Source: an uncultured Faecalibacterium sp. (lineage in GTDB: Bacteria; Bacillota; Clostridia; Oscillospirales; Ruminococcaceae). From it: a stretch of 64,000 nucleotides of DNA. Positions 17,281-26,010 of the stretch are shown here, piece by piece. The translations under genes and the position numbers were made by a program. Positions within the stretch are counted from its first letter, which is position 1; every line of letters begins with the position of its first letter. The notes under the pieces are model-generated. The model was not told the origin of the DNA. It ran no database searches and worked only from the letters and a program-made list of their open reading frames with translations. The stretch spans positions 120,342 through 184,341 of the forward strand of contig CAKSZS010000001.1 of the NCBI GenBank assembly GCA_934525845.1. Reading direction: 5' to 3'.

Positions 17281-17334
17281 AAAGCCCGCTGCTTTCCGCA
17301 CTGGAAAACAGTGCCGGAAGGCAGCGGGCTTTTT
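17281..17334. terminator. Terminator after mrnC, also able to serve the opposite strand
   Basis: A long stem pairs AAAGCCCGCTGC with GCAGCGGGCTTT, followed by TTTTT. The minus strand also ends in a short T-run, so it may stop the small convergent gene ending at 17383. Confidence 0.85.
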
Positions 17335-17382
17335 GTGATCGGGGAAAAACGCCTGTGGTCCACTCAGGCGCGCGAAAGAACC

Positions 17383-17577
17383 TTAGCGGCTGTTTTTGGC
17401 GCTGCGGCTGTTGACGGCGTTCTTGGCGCTCTCGTCATCGGCACCCTTGGTGTACTGGTTGGGGTGCTTGTGCTCGTTGGCGGCGCTGTTGGTGGTCTGG
17501 TTCGTGGTGCGGTTGGTGGTCCGATTGGACGTCTGATTCTTGCAGTTGGTGCTGCGGTTCTCACTGCGGTTTTCCAT
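17383..17577 (-). CDS. Small Asn/Thr/Ser-rich hypothetical protein
   Basis: 64 residues with an excellent ribosome site (AAAGGAGAT, 8 bases before the ATG at 17577), which makes it credible despite its low-complexity sequence. Residues about 15-34 contain short NRTTNRTTNQTT repeats; the rest is hydrophilic, with no membrane segment or signal. Composition recalls gamma-type small acid-soluble spore proteins and similar Clostridia N/Q-rich peptides, but there is no diagnostic motif. Function unknown. No clear promoter on the minus strand. Confidence 0.6.
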   Translation of the reverse strand: MENRSENRSTNCKNQTSNRTTNRTTNQTTNSAANEHKHPNQYTKGADDESAKNAVNSRSAKNSR

Positions 17578-17684
17578 AATAAACGATCTCCTTTCGGTGT
17601 TCGGCGTGGGGCGATGCCGCCCTCACGATAGCTAGTGTGGCCGGTTTCGACGGCTTTATGCATCTCCACAGGAGGAAAGAAATC

Positions 17685-19226
17685 ATGTCTACGGAATATT
17701 TTGAGCGCCGGGAACGCGCCTTGCTGGGAGACCGGTACGAGCAACTGTATGCCGCCCCGCAGGAGACGGCGGAACGCGGCGTCACGGTGTCGGCTCTGCG
17801 CACAGCGCCGGAACAGTTTGCCGAAAAGGCGGATTTCCCGCTGGAAGCATCGCCGTTCTGCAAAGCGGCCTTTGTGGTGCATCAGCCGGAGTTCAAGCCG
17901 GGCCGCCACCCGTACCATCATGCGGGCGTGTTCTATTCCCAGGAGCCGTCCGCTTCTTCGGCGGCTCCGCTGCTGGGCGTGAAGCCGGGGATGCGCGTTT
18001 TGGATCTGTGTGCGGCTCCCGGCGGCAAAAGCAGCCAACTGGCGGCAGCACTGCAGGGGCAGGGCGTTCTGGTAAGCAACGAATATGTTGCTGCCCGTGC
18101 AGAGATCCTGAAAAGCAATCTGGAACGCATGGGGGTGTCCAATGCGGTGGTGCTCAACGAGACGCCCGCCCGCATCGCAGACGCCCTGCCGGAATTTTTT
18201 GACCGGGTGCTGGTGGATGCCCCCTGTTCCGGTGAGGGAATGTTCCGCAAGGAGCCGGTGGCCCGGCAGCAGCACAGCGAAGCTCTGGTGAAGCAATGCG
18301 CCGAGCTGGGCGCCCAGATCCTGGACTGCGCCGCCGCCGTGCTGGCCCCGGGCGGGCAGCTGGTGTATTCCACCTGCACCTTTGCGCCGGAGGAGGACGA
18401 AGGGCAGGTGGCCGCTTTCCTGCAGCGCCACCCGGAATTCGAACTGGCAGATGCACTGGGCAATGTGGACTACGCCTTCGGCAGTGCGGGCGAAGAAAAC
18501 CGCACCGGCGGTCTGCCGCTGGATGTGAGCAAAGTGCGCCGCATCTGGCCCTGCCAGGGCGGCGAGGGACATTTCATGGCCCGGCTGGTCAAGACGGGTA
18601 CGCCGCGTACCCTGCCTGCCGAAGGGGAATATCCCCCCGAGGAACAGCTCTGGCTGGCCGCAGCCGCCGAGACCGGAAAAAAGGGCAAAGCCAAAGGCGG
18701 CAGACCGGTGAAAACTCCGGACGCCCGCACCGCCCGGCGGGAAGCCAGCCGCGCCTGCCGGGAGGCCGTACAGGGCGGACGCTCCCGCAGCCGGGACACT
18801 GGGGCAGGGGAGACCACCCCGGCGCAGAGTCTGGCAGCATGGCAGGCGTTTGCCCGGCAGTATTTCCCGGCGCTGGCCGGGCGCCCGGCGGTGGTGCACG
18901 GCGGCGGAGTCCTGCTGCCGGTGCCGTTCCCGCAGACGAACCTGCACGTTCTGCGGGCAGGCGTTTTCGTGGGCAGTGTGCAGAAGGGACGCTTCGTCCC
19001 GGAGCACCATCTGTTCACGGCATTCGGAAACCAGTGCACGAACCGGGAAGAACTGACCCTGTCCGACCCCCGCTGTGTGGAGTATCTTTCCGGGCGGGAA
19101 GCGGAAGCCCGCACAGCAGCCGATGGCTGGTGCTGCGTAACGGTGGACGGCTGGCCCCTGGGCGGCGGCAAAGTGTCCGGCGGACGGGTGAAAAACCACT
19201 ATCCCAAGGCGCTGCGCCTGCTGTAA
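17685..19226 (+). CDS. rsmF: RsmF-type rRNA m5C methyltransferase (NOL1/NOP2/Sun family)
   Basis: 513 residues from ATG 17685, chosen for AGGAGG at 17670-17675; a longer frame begins upstream without a site. The SAM-binding motif is LDLCAAPGGKSSQLA (about residue 106). The two catalytic cysteines of m5C methyltransferases are present: DAPCSGEGMF and the YSTCTF segment. The C-terminal part (about 350-513) is the RsmF-type pre-PUA/PUA-like region binding RNA, after a basic Arg/Ala-rich linker (about 320-360). The target nucleotide cannot be fixed from sequence. Confidence 0.9.
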   Translation: MSTEYFERRERALLGDRYEQLYAAPQETAERGVTVSALRTAPEQFAEKADFPLEASPFCKAAFVVHQPEFKPGRHPYHHAGVFYSQEPSASSAAPLLGVKPGMRVLDLCAAPGGKSSQLAAALQGQGVLVSNEYVAARAEILKSNLERMGVSNAVVLNETPARIADALPEFFDRVLVDAPCSGEGMFRKEPVARQQHSEALVKQCAELGAQILDCAAAVLAPGGQLVYSTCTFAPEEDEGQVAAFLQRHPEFELADALGNVDYAFGSAGEENRTGGLPLDVSKVRRIWPCQGGEGHFMARLVKTGTPRTLPAEGEYPPEEQLWLAAAAETGKKGKAKGGRPVKTPDARTARREASRACREAVQGGRSRSRDTGAGETTPAQSLAAWQAFARQYFPALAGRPAVVHGGGVLLPVPFPQTNLHVLRAGVFVGSVQKGRFVPEHHLFTAFGNQCTNREELTLSDPRCVEYLSGREAEARTAADGWCCVTVDGWPLGGGKVSGGRVKNHYPKALRLL

Positions 19227-19283
19227 GCGACGGCAAACCACAGCTTTTTGCACGGATTTGCTCGAAAACAGGCCGAAGAACTC

Positions 19284-19312
19284 TTGAACGCACACAGGGA
19301 TTGTGCTAAAAT
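19284..19312 (+). promoter_or_regulatory. Promoter of yebC
   Basis: TTGAAC (19284-19289), 17 bases, TAAAAT (19307-19312) with TGc just before it. The ~120-base leader has a CTCCGTC/GGCGGAG hairpin around 19358-19380. Confidence 0.75.
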
Positions 19313-19440
19313 GATAGAGTTAGATTTTGTGTGCTGCCGCTGGTATGCGGCCACCGCTCCGTCTGCCTGCAGGCGGAGAAGCTGCCGCGTTCCCGGTGGA
19401 GACCGCGCGGCAAGACGATAATTTTAGGAGGCTCTTTCCC

Positions 19441-20178
19441 ATGTCTGGACATAGCAAATGGAACAACATCAAGCGCAAGAAGGAAAAGACCGATGGCGCC
19501 AAGGCCAAGGTCTTTACCAAGATCGGCCGTGAGATCAGCGTTGCTGTTCGTACCGGCGGCCCCAACCCGGCTTCCAACAGCAAGCTGGCAGACCTGATCT
19601 CCAAGGCAAAGCGCATGAGCGTGCCCAACGATAACATTCAGCGCATCATCAAGAAGGCTGAGGGCGGTGACAAGACCGAGTACGAGGCAATCACCTACGA
19701 AGGTTACGGCCCCGGCGGCGTCGCGGTCATGGTCGAGACTCTGACCGACAACCGCAACCGTACCGCTGCCGATCTGCGCCACTACTTCGACAAGAACGGC
19801 GGAAACCTGGGCGCTATGGGCTGTGTGGGCTTCCTGTTCAACCAGAAGGGTGTCATCGACATCTCTCTGGAAGACAAGGATGCCGACGAGGCCATGATGG
19901 ATGCACTGGATGCCGGTGCCGAGGACTTCGATGCCAGCGAGGATACCGCTGAGATCACCACCGATCCCGAGAACTACTCCGCTGTGGTCAAGGCCATGGA
20001 AGAGAAGGGCTACGAGATCCTGTCCGATGACCTGGCCATGGTGCCCATGACCACCACCCGTCTGACCGACCCCGATCAGCTGAAGCTGATGGGCAAGCTG
20101 CTGGATGCTCTGGAGGACAACGATGATGTCCAGAACGTCTGGCACAGCCTGGAGAACGAAGAGGACCTGCCGGAATAA
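19441..20178 (+). CDS. yebC: YebC/TACO1-family protein
   Basis: 245 residues, starting MSGHSKWNNIKRKKEKTDGA, the family signature. The GYGPGGVAVMVETLTDNRNRT and GAMGCVGFLF segments are intact. Family members were long annotated as transcriptional regulators. More recent work on YebC/TACO1 supports a role in translation of difficult (proline-rich) sequences. AGGAGG precedes the ATG. Own promoter and terminator make it a single-gene unit. Confidence 0.95.
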   Translation: MSGHSKWNNIKRKKEKTDGAKAKVFTKIGREISVAVRTGGPNPASNSKLADLISKAKRMSVPNDNIQRIIKKAEGGDKTEYEAITYEGYGPGGVAVMVETLTDNRNRTAADLRHYFDKNGGNLGAMGCVGFLFNQKGVIDISLEDKDADEAMMDALDAGAEDFDASEDTAEITTDPENYSAVVKAMEEKGYEILSDDLAMVPMTTTRLTDPDQLKLMGKLLDALEDNDDVQNVWHSLENEEDLPE

Positions 20179-20221
20179 GCTGCCGGACAAGCTCTTCACT
20201 CTGAAATAAAACGATGAAAAA

Positions 20222-20260
20222 GCCTCCCTTTGCGCTTGGAAGTGCAAAGGGAGGTTTTTT
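20222..20260. terminator. Bidirectional terminator between yebC and the histidine kinase
   Basis: CCTCCCTTTGC (20223-20233) pairs with GCAAAGGGAGG (20244-20254), then TTTTTT. On the minus strand the tail is CTTTTTC, so it can serve both convergent genes. Confidence 0.88.
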
Positions 20261-20302
20261 GGTTCCGGATAACGGGCGGTTTGGCTTGCGGCACAGGCTC
20301 CG

Positions 20303-23300
20303 TTATCGTTCGCTTTCGGGACGACGGCGGAACTGCCGCAGGGTCTGTTCCAGAGCGGTCATATCCACCGGTTTGGACAGGTGAAAATCCATCCCGGCTT
20401 CATAGCTCTTCTGGACGTCCTCCGCAAAAGCATTGGCAGTCATGGCAATAATAGGAATGGTGCGGCCCAGCGGATTTTCGCCATTCCGGATGGCGCGGGC
20501 GGCTTCATAGCCGTCCATGACCGGCATCTGCACGTCCATCAGAATGGCATCGTACGCACCGGGTTTTACGGTCCGGAATTTCTCTACAAGTTCGGCACCG
20601 TTTGAGAAGATGGTGCAGGACGCGCCCCGCATTTCCAGCATAGCCTGCAGGATCTCGGCATTCAGCGCATTGTCCTCGGCGCAGAGGAAGTTCATGACGA
20701 CCAGAACGGGGCGTTCCACCTGCTGGTCATCGAAATGGCGGTGTTCCCGGACGCGGAGAACTTCCGCCTCCAGATTACTCAGGAAGAAAGGCAGCGGAAG
20801 GAACCCTTCCAGCCCGCTGCCGGAGAGGGCTTCCAGAGCTTCATCCCGCGGTGCAGCGGCGATGCCCAGCAGGATGGTCTCCTCGCCCGCCAGTGCACGC
20901 ACCCGCTGTACGGCAGCCTTCAGGCCGCTGCCATAGTTCAGATAAGGGAACAGCACCACATCGTAGCGGTCGGCCTGCAGCAGCCGCTCGGTCTCTTCCG
21001 GCGAGGAGGAAGAAGAAACGCGGACCGGATGGTTTGCGGCGGCGTCCTGGATGCGGATCCGGTCACTGTCCTCACAGCACAGGAGCAGAAGGTTCAGCTT
21101 TTTCACGGCACGCTCTGCACGCTCGTCGATCTTGAATTCCAGCATGACCTCGAACCGGCTGCCCTTTCCGAGATGACTTTCCAGCGCGATGCTGCCGCCC
21201 ATCAGGTCTACAATGCTTTTGGTGATGGCCATGCCCAGGCCGGTGCCCTGTACCTGATTGGTGACCGAATCTTCTGCGCGGGTAAAAGCTTCGTAAATGT
21301 GCTTCTGGAACGCTTCGCTCATGCCGATGCCATTGTCGGTCACGGTAAACTTATAGCGGGCATAGTGGCCGTCGCGGGGCAGTTCTTCGATGTCCAGCGT
21401 GATGCAGCCGCCCTTGTCGGTGTATTTGACTGCGTTGGACAGGATGTTGAGCAGGATCTGCTGCAGCCGGGTCGCATCGCCCTCGATGAGTTCGTGCTGG
21501 ATGGCGTGGGTCTGAATGGTGAACTGCTGACGGCGCATTCTGGTCTGCGGACGGATCACGCTGTCGATCTGTGCGACCTGTTCCGCCAGATTGAACGGCC
21601 GGATGTTCAGAACGACCTTGCCGCTCTCGATCTTGTTCATATCCAGGATCTCATTGATGAGGTTCAGCAGGTGTCGGCTGGAGGATTTCAGTTTGCGGAG
21701 GTATTCGCGCAGCTTATCCGGGTGCTGCAGATCGTTTTCCATGAGGGTCGTCAGGCCGACGATGGCGTTCATCGGGGTGCGGATGTCGTGCGAGACGTTG
21801 CTCAGGAAGGTGGTTTTGGCAGAATTGGCACTTTCGGCCTGCAGCAATGCCATCTGCAGTTCGCGCTGGCTTTCCTGCAATTTCCGGTTCAGCTCCTGCG
21901 ACTGGCTGGCGGCCTGCTTTGCAGCGGCTTCGGCGCGCTGGGATTTCCGCAGGAAGCGGAGGATGATCAGCAGGATCACCAGAAAGAGGGTCAGGAACCC
22001 GGCAGACACCACCAGCAGATTGTCCTTGATAAAATCGGCCAGGGTGACCTTTTCCAGGGAGGTCTCGTACATGGACAGGGCACCGGTCAGCATGGAGGAG
22101 GGAATGGTGCGCAGAGTTTTGTTCAGGATGGACATCAGGATCGAGTCGCTCCGGTTGACGGCAAAGGAGGTATTGCCGGGCTGGATCAGAAAAACGCTGT
22201 GGAGCCGCTTGTCATCATTGTACTGGGCAAGCGCACCGGAGTCCGCCAGAAAGCAGTCTGCCTCGCCGTTCCGCACGGCAGCTTCGGCTTCTGCGGCGGA
22301 GTCGTATTCCAGAATGTTCCAGTCCGGATAGTTGTAGGAGAGATACCATCGGGTCAGAAGTGCATCCTTTTCGAGGGCGACGCTGTTTTCTGCGGTTTCG
22401 TTGAAATAGTTCTGCTGCGTAACCGCTGCCATGTTGAACGCCAGCACCGTGTTGGACAGCACAAAACCGTTCTGTTCCGCAACATAGGGGTTCTGTGTGA
22501 AGTGGAAGATCAGATCGATCTGCCCCTCTTTCAGCGCCTGGATCTCTTCAGCAATGGAATCGAATGCAACCAGATCGAAGTCCAGGGACTGGTTGTTCAG
22601 GCAGTCTGCCGCAAAGCGGACATAATCGGTGATGACACCGGACAGAGCACCGGTTTCCGGATCGAAATTGCTGATGCCGCTATCGTGTTTCAGAAAACCG
22701 ATCCGGATGGAGCCGTGCTGGCGCACCCAGTCCAGCTCCTCGCTGGAAAGTACCGGGGTGGAAACGGCGGAAAGATACCGTTGATACAGCTCATCCGCGT
22801 AGAAAGGCTTGTCATACTCCATCTTGCGCATGGCGCTGTCCAGCTCTTCCTTCAGATCGGGACGGTTCTTGTTGATGGCGAAGTAGATCTCAGACCCGCC
22901 GGTGGTGGCAATGGCGGACATTCCAAGTTCCACCCAGGCGGGTGTCTCGGTCGAGATCACACAGTCGATCTCATGGTTTTCGGCCTGCTGTTGTCCCTGT
23001 TCGAAACTGTTTGCGTCTACATACTGCAGATGCAGGCCGTGCTCCGCTTCCCACTGGTAGAATTGGGTGGCCTGCACGCTGGTCCGCATCAGGGCGATGC
23101 GCTTGCCGTTCAGGGTGGTCAGATCCGAGGCGGAGATGTCCGTGTTCTGCAGGTCGGCATACAGGTAGTATTTTTCCCGGCCCATCGGCAGTTCGGAAAA
23201 CAGCATATCCTGGGCGCGGTCCTCGGTATAGGAGATGCCGGCCATCAGGTCGATCTCGCCGTTCCGCATCATTTCCAGCAGATCCGTCCAGCCGGCCTTT

Positions 23301-23536
23301 ACATATTCATAAGTCCAGCCGGTATAGGCGGCTACGGACTGCTCGAATTCGTATCCGTAGCCGCTCCGCTCGCCGTTTTTGCCGGTGATGTTGTAAGCGT
23401 CTTCATACCATCCGACCCGGATGACTTTGGACGCAGATGCTTCGGCGTGCGCAGGGATGGGAAACAGCAGAAAAAACAGCAGAACGCTCAGGAAAAGGCA
23501 GCTGTATCGATGAAACATTGAGGTTGTCTTGTTCAT
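20303..23536 (-). CDS. Hybrid sensor histidine kinase with two periplasmic-binding-type sensor domains
   Basis: 1077 residues; the start at 23536 has GGAGG 4 bases upstream, whereas the open frame continues further without a site. Order: signal/anchor (about 10-30), two extracellular solute-binding (SBP_bac_3-like) domains (about 38-265 and 285-505), one membrane segment (about 515-540), coiled coil, HisKA with SHDIRTPMN (His583), HATPase (NILSNAVKY, DNGIGM, GTGLGMAI), a first receiver-like domain lacking the phospho-acceptor (FPYLNYG where Asp is expected), then an intact receiver (MDVQMPVMDG, Asp1001). Likely senses an amino acid or similar ligand through the tandem domains. No separate output regulator is adjacent; the diguanylate cyclase is divergent. 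Confidence 0.93.
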   Translation of the reverse strand: MNKTTSMFHRYSCLFLSVLLFFLLFPIPAHAEASASKVIRVGWYEDAYNITGKNGERSGYGYEFEQSVAAYTGWTYEYVKAGWTDLLEMMRNGEIDLMAGISYTEDRAQDMLFSELPMGREKYYLYADLQNTDISASDLTTLNGKRIALMRTSVQATQFYQWEAEHGLHLQYVDANSFEQGQQQAENHEIDCVISTETPAWVELGMSAIATTGGSEIYFAINKNRPDLKEELDSAMRKMEYDKPFYADELYQRYLSAVSTPVLSSEELDWVRQHGSIRIGFLKHDSGISNFDPETGALSGVITDYVRFAADCLNNQSLDFDLVAFDSIAEEIQALKEGQIDLIFHFTQNPYVAEQNGFVLSNTVLAFNMAAVTQQNYFNETAENSVALEKDALLTRWYLSYNYPDWNILEYDSAAEAEAAVRNGEADCFLADSGALAQYNDDKRLHSVFLIQPGNTSFAVNRSDSILMSILNKTLRTIPSSMLTGALSMYETSLEKVTLADFIKDNLLVVSAGFLTLFLVILLIILRFLRKSQRAEAAAKQAASQSQELNRKLQESQRELQMALLQAESANSAKTTFLSNVSHDIRTPMNAIVGLTTLMENDLQHPDKLREYLRKLKSSSRHLLNLINEILDMNKIESGKVVLNIRPFNLAEQVAQIDSVIRPQTRMRRQQFTIQTHAIQHELIEGDATRLQQILLNILSNAVKYTDKGGCITLDIEELPRDGHYARYKFTVTDNGIGMSEAFQKHIYEAFTRAEDSVTNQVQGTGLGMAITKSIVDLMGGSIALESHLGKGSRFEVMLEFKIDERAERAVKKLNLLLLCCEDSDRIRIQDAAANHPVRVSSSSSPEETERLLQADRYDVVLFPYLNYGSGLKAAVQRVRALAGEETILLGIAAAPRDEALEALSGSGLEGFLPLPFFLSNLEAEVLRVREHRHFDDQQVERPVLVVMNFLCAEDNALNAEILQAMLEMRGASCTIFSNGAELVEKFRTVKPGAYDAILMDVQMPVMDGYEAARAIRNGENPLGRTIPIIAMTANAFAEDVQKSYEAGMDFHLSKPVDMTALEQTLRQFRRRPESER

Positions 23537-23582
23537 ACGTCCTCCGGGATAGGTGCAGCAGGCAATACGAAAAGAAGGTCTG

Positions 23583-23619
23583 CTGCTCAGAATGCCGCAC
23601 AGTCCGGCAGCCTGAGCAG
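23583..23619 (-). promoter_or_regulatory. Stem-loop in the kinase mRNA leader
   Basis: CTGCTCAG (23583-23590) and CTGAGCAG (23612-23619) form an outer stem, with an inner TGCCG/CGGCA stem. There is no T-run. It lies about midway in the ~130-base leader. Confidence 0.5.
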
Positions 23620-23668
23620 TCCAGATCAAAGGAGAACCCTTCAAAAAACAGGGGTCTGCAGTCAATTC

Positions 23669-23697
23669 ATTCTAACAAAAATCCGGGGGCAATGCAA
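23669..23697 (-). promoter_or_regulatory. Promoter of the hybrid histidine kinase
   Basis: On the minus strand TTGCAT (23697-23692), 17 bases, TAGAAT (23674-23669) with TGt before it. Confidence 0.7.
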
Positions 23698-23962
23698 CCG
23701 GATGCACCGCAAAAGGCAGGCTGCGCGGCAGTTCCGGGACGGAATGCGGAGAGGAACCGTATAGCGGGGCGGCTGGTGCGATGGTTCCCTTTGCGGGGAT
23801 GCACACAGTACAGCGGCCAAAGGGTTTTGGAGGCGGCTCGGAAGCCCTGAGATCCGGGAAAATGTAACAGAAACGACACAAAAACAGGACAGAATGGATG
23901 AAAAGTGACGCATGTTTCTGTTGCAGTCAAAGCGGAAAGTGGTATCATTCTGCGGAAACCTA

Positions 23963-23971
23963 TGGTATAAT
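23963..23971 (+). promoter_or_regulatory. Extended -10 promoter of the diguanylate cyclase
   Basis: TGGTATAAT (23963-23971): consensus -10 with TGn. The -35 region is poor (TATCAT at 23943). Confidence 0.55.
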
Positions 23972-24017
23972 GCAGAAGAGGAAAAGGGGAATTTGCTGAA
24001 AGTGGAGGAATTGAACA

Positions 24018-25694
24018 ATGGGAGCGCAGCGTCTTGTAAACGTCGCTCTGCTGTTATGGGGCGGAGCATTTTGCCTGATCGCCGTGACCTGCCTGTGCGT
24101 GAGCCGGGAGTACGGCAGAGAAAAGCGCAATGATCTGATCTGGATGGAACTGGTTACCGCGGTGGTGCTGTTCAGCGATGCATGGGCCTGGGGCGTACAG
24201 GGAACACCGGGAGAGATGAGCCGGTTCCTGATGTATTTTACCAACCTGATCGTGTACGGCGGGCTGTACCTGGTGCTGCTGCTGTTCCATAGGTATGTCT
24301 GCTGTTATCTGTTTGAAAAAGAAAAAGAGGTCCCGGTACGCGCACGCGTGGTGGAACTGATCGGGTGCGGCGGTCTGCTGCTGGTGGTCGTTTCCCAGTT
24401 CAGCGACCTGTACTATTATATTGATGAGCAGAATGTGTACCACCGCAGTGAGACGTTTCCCATTTCCATGCTGATCCTGCTGGTGGGAATGCTGGCGGAG
24501 CTGTCGCTGCTCATCGAGTACCGCGACCGGCTGACCCGGGGACGTCTGGTAGCCATGTGTGTCTGCCTTCTGCTGCCGGTCTCGGTGGCGGGCGTTCAGT
24601 TCGTGCAGGAAGGCATTTCCATGATCGACCTGTCGCTGGGCGTTGCCATGCTGCTGCTATTTGTCGTGGCGACCGCCAGCCGGAACCGGGAACTGGCCGA
24701 GGCGGAAAAGATCAAGGAACAGATCCGGGAGCGCCTGGAGATCGAGACGACCCTGAACCGCTGCGTGGCCAAGCTTTCCAGCAACAACGATGTGGATGCG
24801 GGCATCAGCAACCTGCTGGAGACCATCAACGGTTATTTTGCGGCGGATCGGACGTATATCTTTGAAATTGATTTTTCGCGGAACGTGCTTGTCAATACCT
24901 ATGAGTATGTGCGCGGACAGGTGACCGCTCAGAAAGACAATCTGCAGGAAGTGCCGGTGGAGGTCATTGACGTCTGGATGCAGAGCTTCCGGAAAAAAGA
25001 AGCGTATTATATTCCGAACCTGGAGCAGGAACGCGGCCTGCCCAGCTATGAAATGCTGCAGGAACAGCAGGTCCGGCGTCTGCTGGCCGTGCCGCTGCTG
25101 AAGGAAAACGAGTCGGTCATCGGGTTTATGGGGGTGGACAACCCCACCGAACACTACGAGGACGCAACGCTGCTGGCATCCATCCAGTTTTTCATTACCA
25201 ACAGCATAGAGCGCCGGAAGCAGCAGCAGCACCTGGAGCAGCTGAGCTATCACGATACACTGACTGGCCTGTACAACCGCAATAAGTATGTGGAAGTGAT
25301 CGAAAAGACCCGCACAGTCCGGCCGGAACAGGTGGGCGCGATGTACATCGACCTGAATGGATTGAAAAAGGTCAATGACCAGCAGGGACACCGCGCCGGG
25401 GATGATCTGATCATGCGGGCGGCGCAGGCCATTGCGGCGGTATTCCCGGAGGATGCCTACCGGGTCGGCGGCGATGAGTTCGTGGTGCTGCAGCTGGATG
25501 TCAGCGAGGCGGAGTTTGAACAGAAAACACAGCTGCTCCGGCAGAAAATGCAGGAAAAGCAGGTAAATGCTTCCATTGGCACGATCTGGCGGCGAGAAGA
25601 AGACGAGCTGGAAGAACTGCTTAAAAAGGCCGATGAGCGGATGTATCGGGAGAAAAAACAATACCACAGCACGGAAGCGGACGCATACGCCTGA
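24018..25694 (+). CDS. Membrane diguanylate cyclase (7TM-like, GAF, GGDEF)
   Basis: 558 residues. About six to seven hydrophobic segments (1-225) form a membrane sensor, followed by a GAF domain (about 245-400; TLNRCVAKLSSNNDVDAG, LLAVPLLKENESVIGFMGV) and a GGDEF domain (about 405-550). The active-site loop is canonical GGDEF (484-488), with YIDLNGLKKVND for metal and GTP binding, so c-di-GMP synthesis is expected. The inhibitory RxxD site is absent: the equivalent residues are FPED (476-479), so classical product inhibition is unlikely. GGAGGAA precedes the ATG. Divergent from the hybrid kinase, which may share its physiology. Confidence 0.93.
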   Translation: MGAQRLVNVALLLWGGAFCLIAVTCLCVSREYGREKRNDLIWMELVTAVVLFSDAWAWGVQGTPGEMSRFLMYFTNLIVYGGLYLVLLLFHRYVCCYLFEKEKEVPVRARVVELIGCGGLLLVVVSQFSDLYYYIDEQNVYHRSETFPISMLILLVGMLAELSLLIEYRDRLTRGRLVAMCVCLLLPVSVAGVQFVQEGISMIDLSLGVAMLLLFVVATASRNRELAEAEKIKEQIRERLEIETTLNRCVAKLSSNNDVDAGISNLLETINGYFAADRTYIFEIDFSRNVLVNTYEYVRGQVTAQKDNLQEVPVEVIDVWMQSFRKKEAYYIPNLEQERGLPSYEMLQEQQVRRLLAVPLLKENESVIGFMGVDNPTEHYEDATLLASIQFFITNSIERRKQQQHLEQLSYHDTLTGLYNRNKYVEVIEKTRTVRPEQVGAMYIDLNGLKKVNDQQGHRAGDDLIMRAAQAIAAVFPEDAYRVGGDEFVVLQLDVSEAEFEQKTQLLRQKMQEKQVNASIGTIWRREEDELEELLKKADERMYREKKQYHSTEADAYA

Positions 25695-25784
25695 AAAACA
25701 CAGCGCTCTTTCGGAGAAAACGGGAACGACGTATGAGATTTTGCTCGTGTATCACCTTAAAAAGGTGAATTATTTTCACGCAAA

Positions 25785-25813
25785 TTGACAAATAATGACG
25801 AGAACACTATAAT
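25785..25813 (+). promoter_or_regulatory. Consensus promoter of the opp operon
   Basis: TTGACA (25785-25790), 17 bases, TATAAT (25808-25813): a full consensus match at both boxes. Confidence 0.9.
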
Positions 25814-25836
25814 TAAAAAAGTGTTTCTCGGTTATG

Positions 25837-25875
25837 GACGATGGTGTTTATGCAGCCGCAAGATGCCATCGTTTT
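25837..25875 (+). terminator. Attenuator-like hairpin in the opp leader
   Basis: ACGATGG (25838-25844) pairs with CCATCGT (25866-25872), followed by TTTCTTATTTGC. It sits early in the opp leader, about 140 bases before oppB. The loop is long (21 bases), so strength is uncertain. Confidence 0.4.
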
Positions 25876-26010
25876 CTTATTTGCTTTTTCTGTCCGTGTG
25901 CCAAGGACAGACGTCCGCAAAGTGTGAGGGAGCGGGCTGCGGAAGAGTCGGCTCGGACCGGGAACGCAAAAATAGTATTTCATTGATAGGAATGGAGTGG
26001 CATTTACAAG

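Larger units (their letters stand above)
23537..24017. other. Divergent intergenic region, kinase/cyclase
   Basis: 481 bases. It holds the kinase leader with a long hairpin, the minus promoter at 23669-23697, about 250 bases with no recognisable gene, and the cyclase promoter near 23966. Short open frames here have no ribosome sites. Confidence 0.6.
25695..26010. other. Intergenic region upstream of opp
   Basis: 316 bases: a weak TCACCTT/AAGGTGA hairpin at about 25751-25768 followed by ATTATTTTC (possible cyclase terminator), a consensus promoter, an attenuator-like hairpin and about 120 bases of leader before oppB. A 50-codon open frame (25834-25986) has no ribosome site. Confidence 0.6.

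Noticed and set aside
17254..17631. Plus-strand Gly/Val-rich open frame opposite the small Asn/Thr-rich gene
   Set aside because: Runs through the mrnC terminator and lacks a ribosome site; explained as the complement of the minus-strand gene.
25834..25986. 50-codon open frame in the opp leader
   Set aside because: No Shine-Dalgarno before its ATG and it spans the attenuator-like hairpin; no supporting composition.
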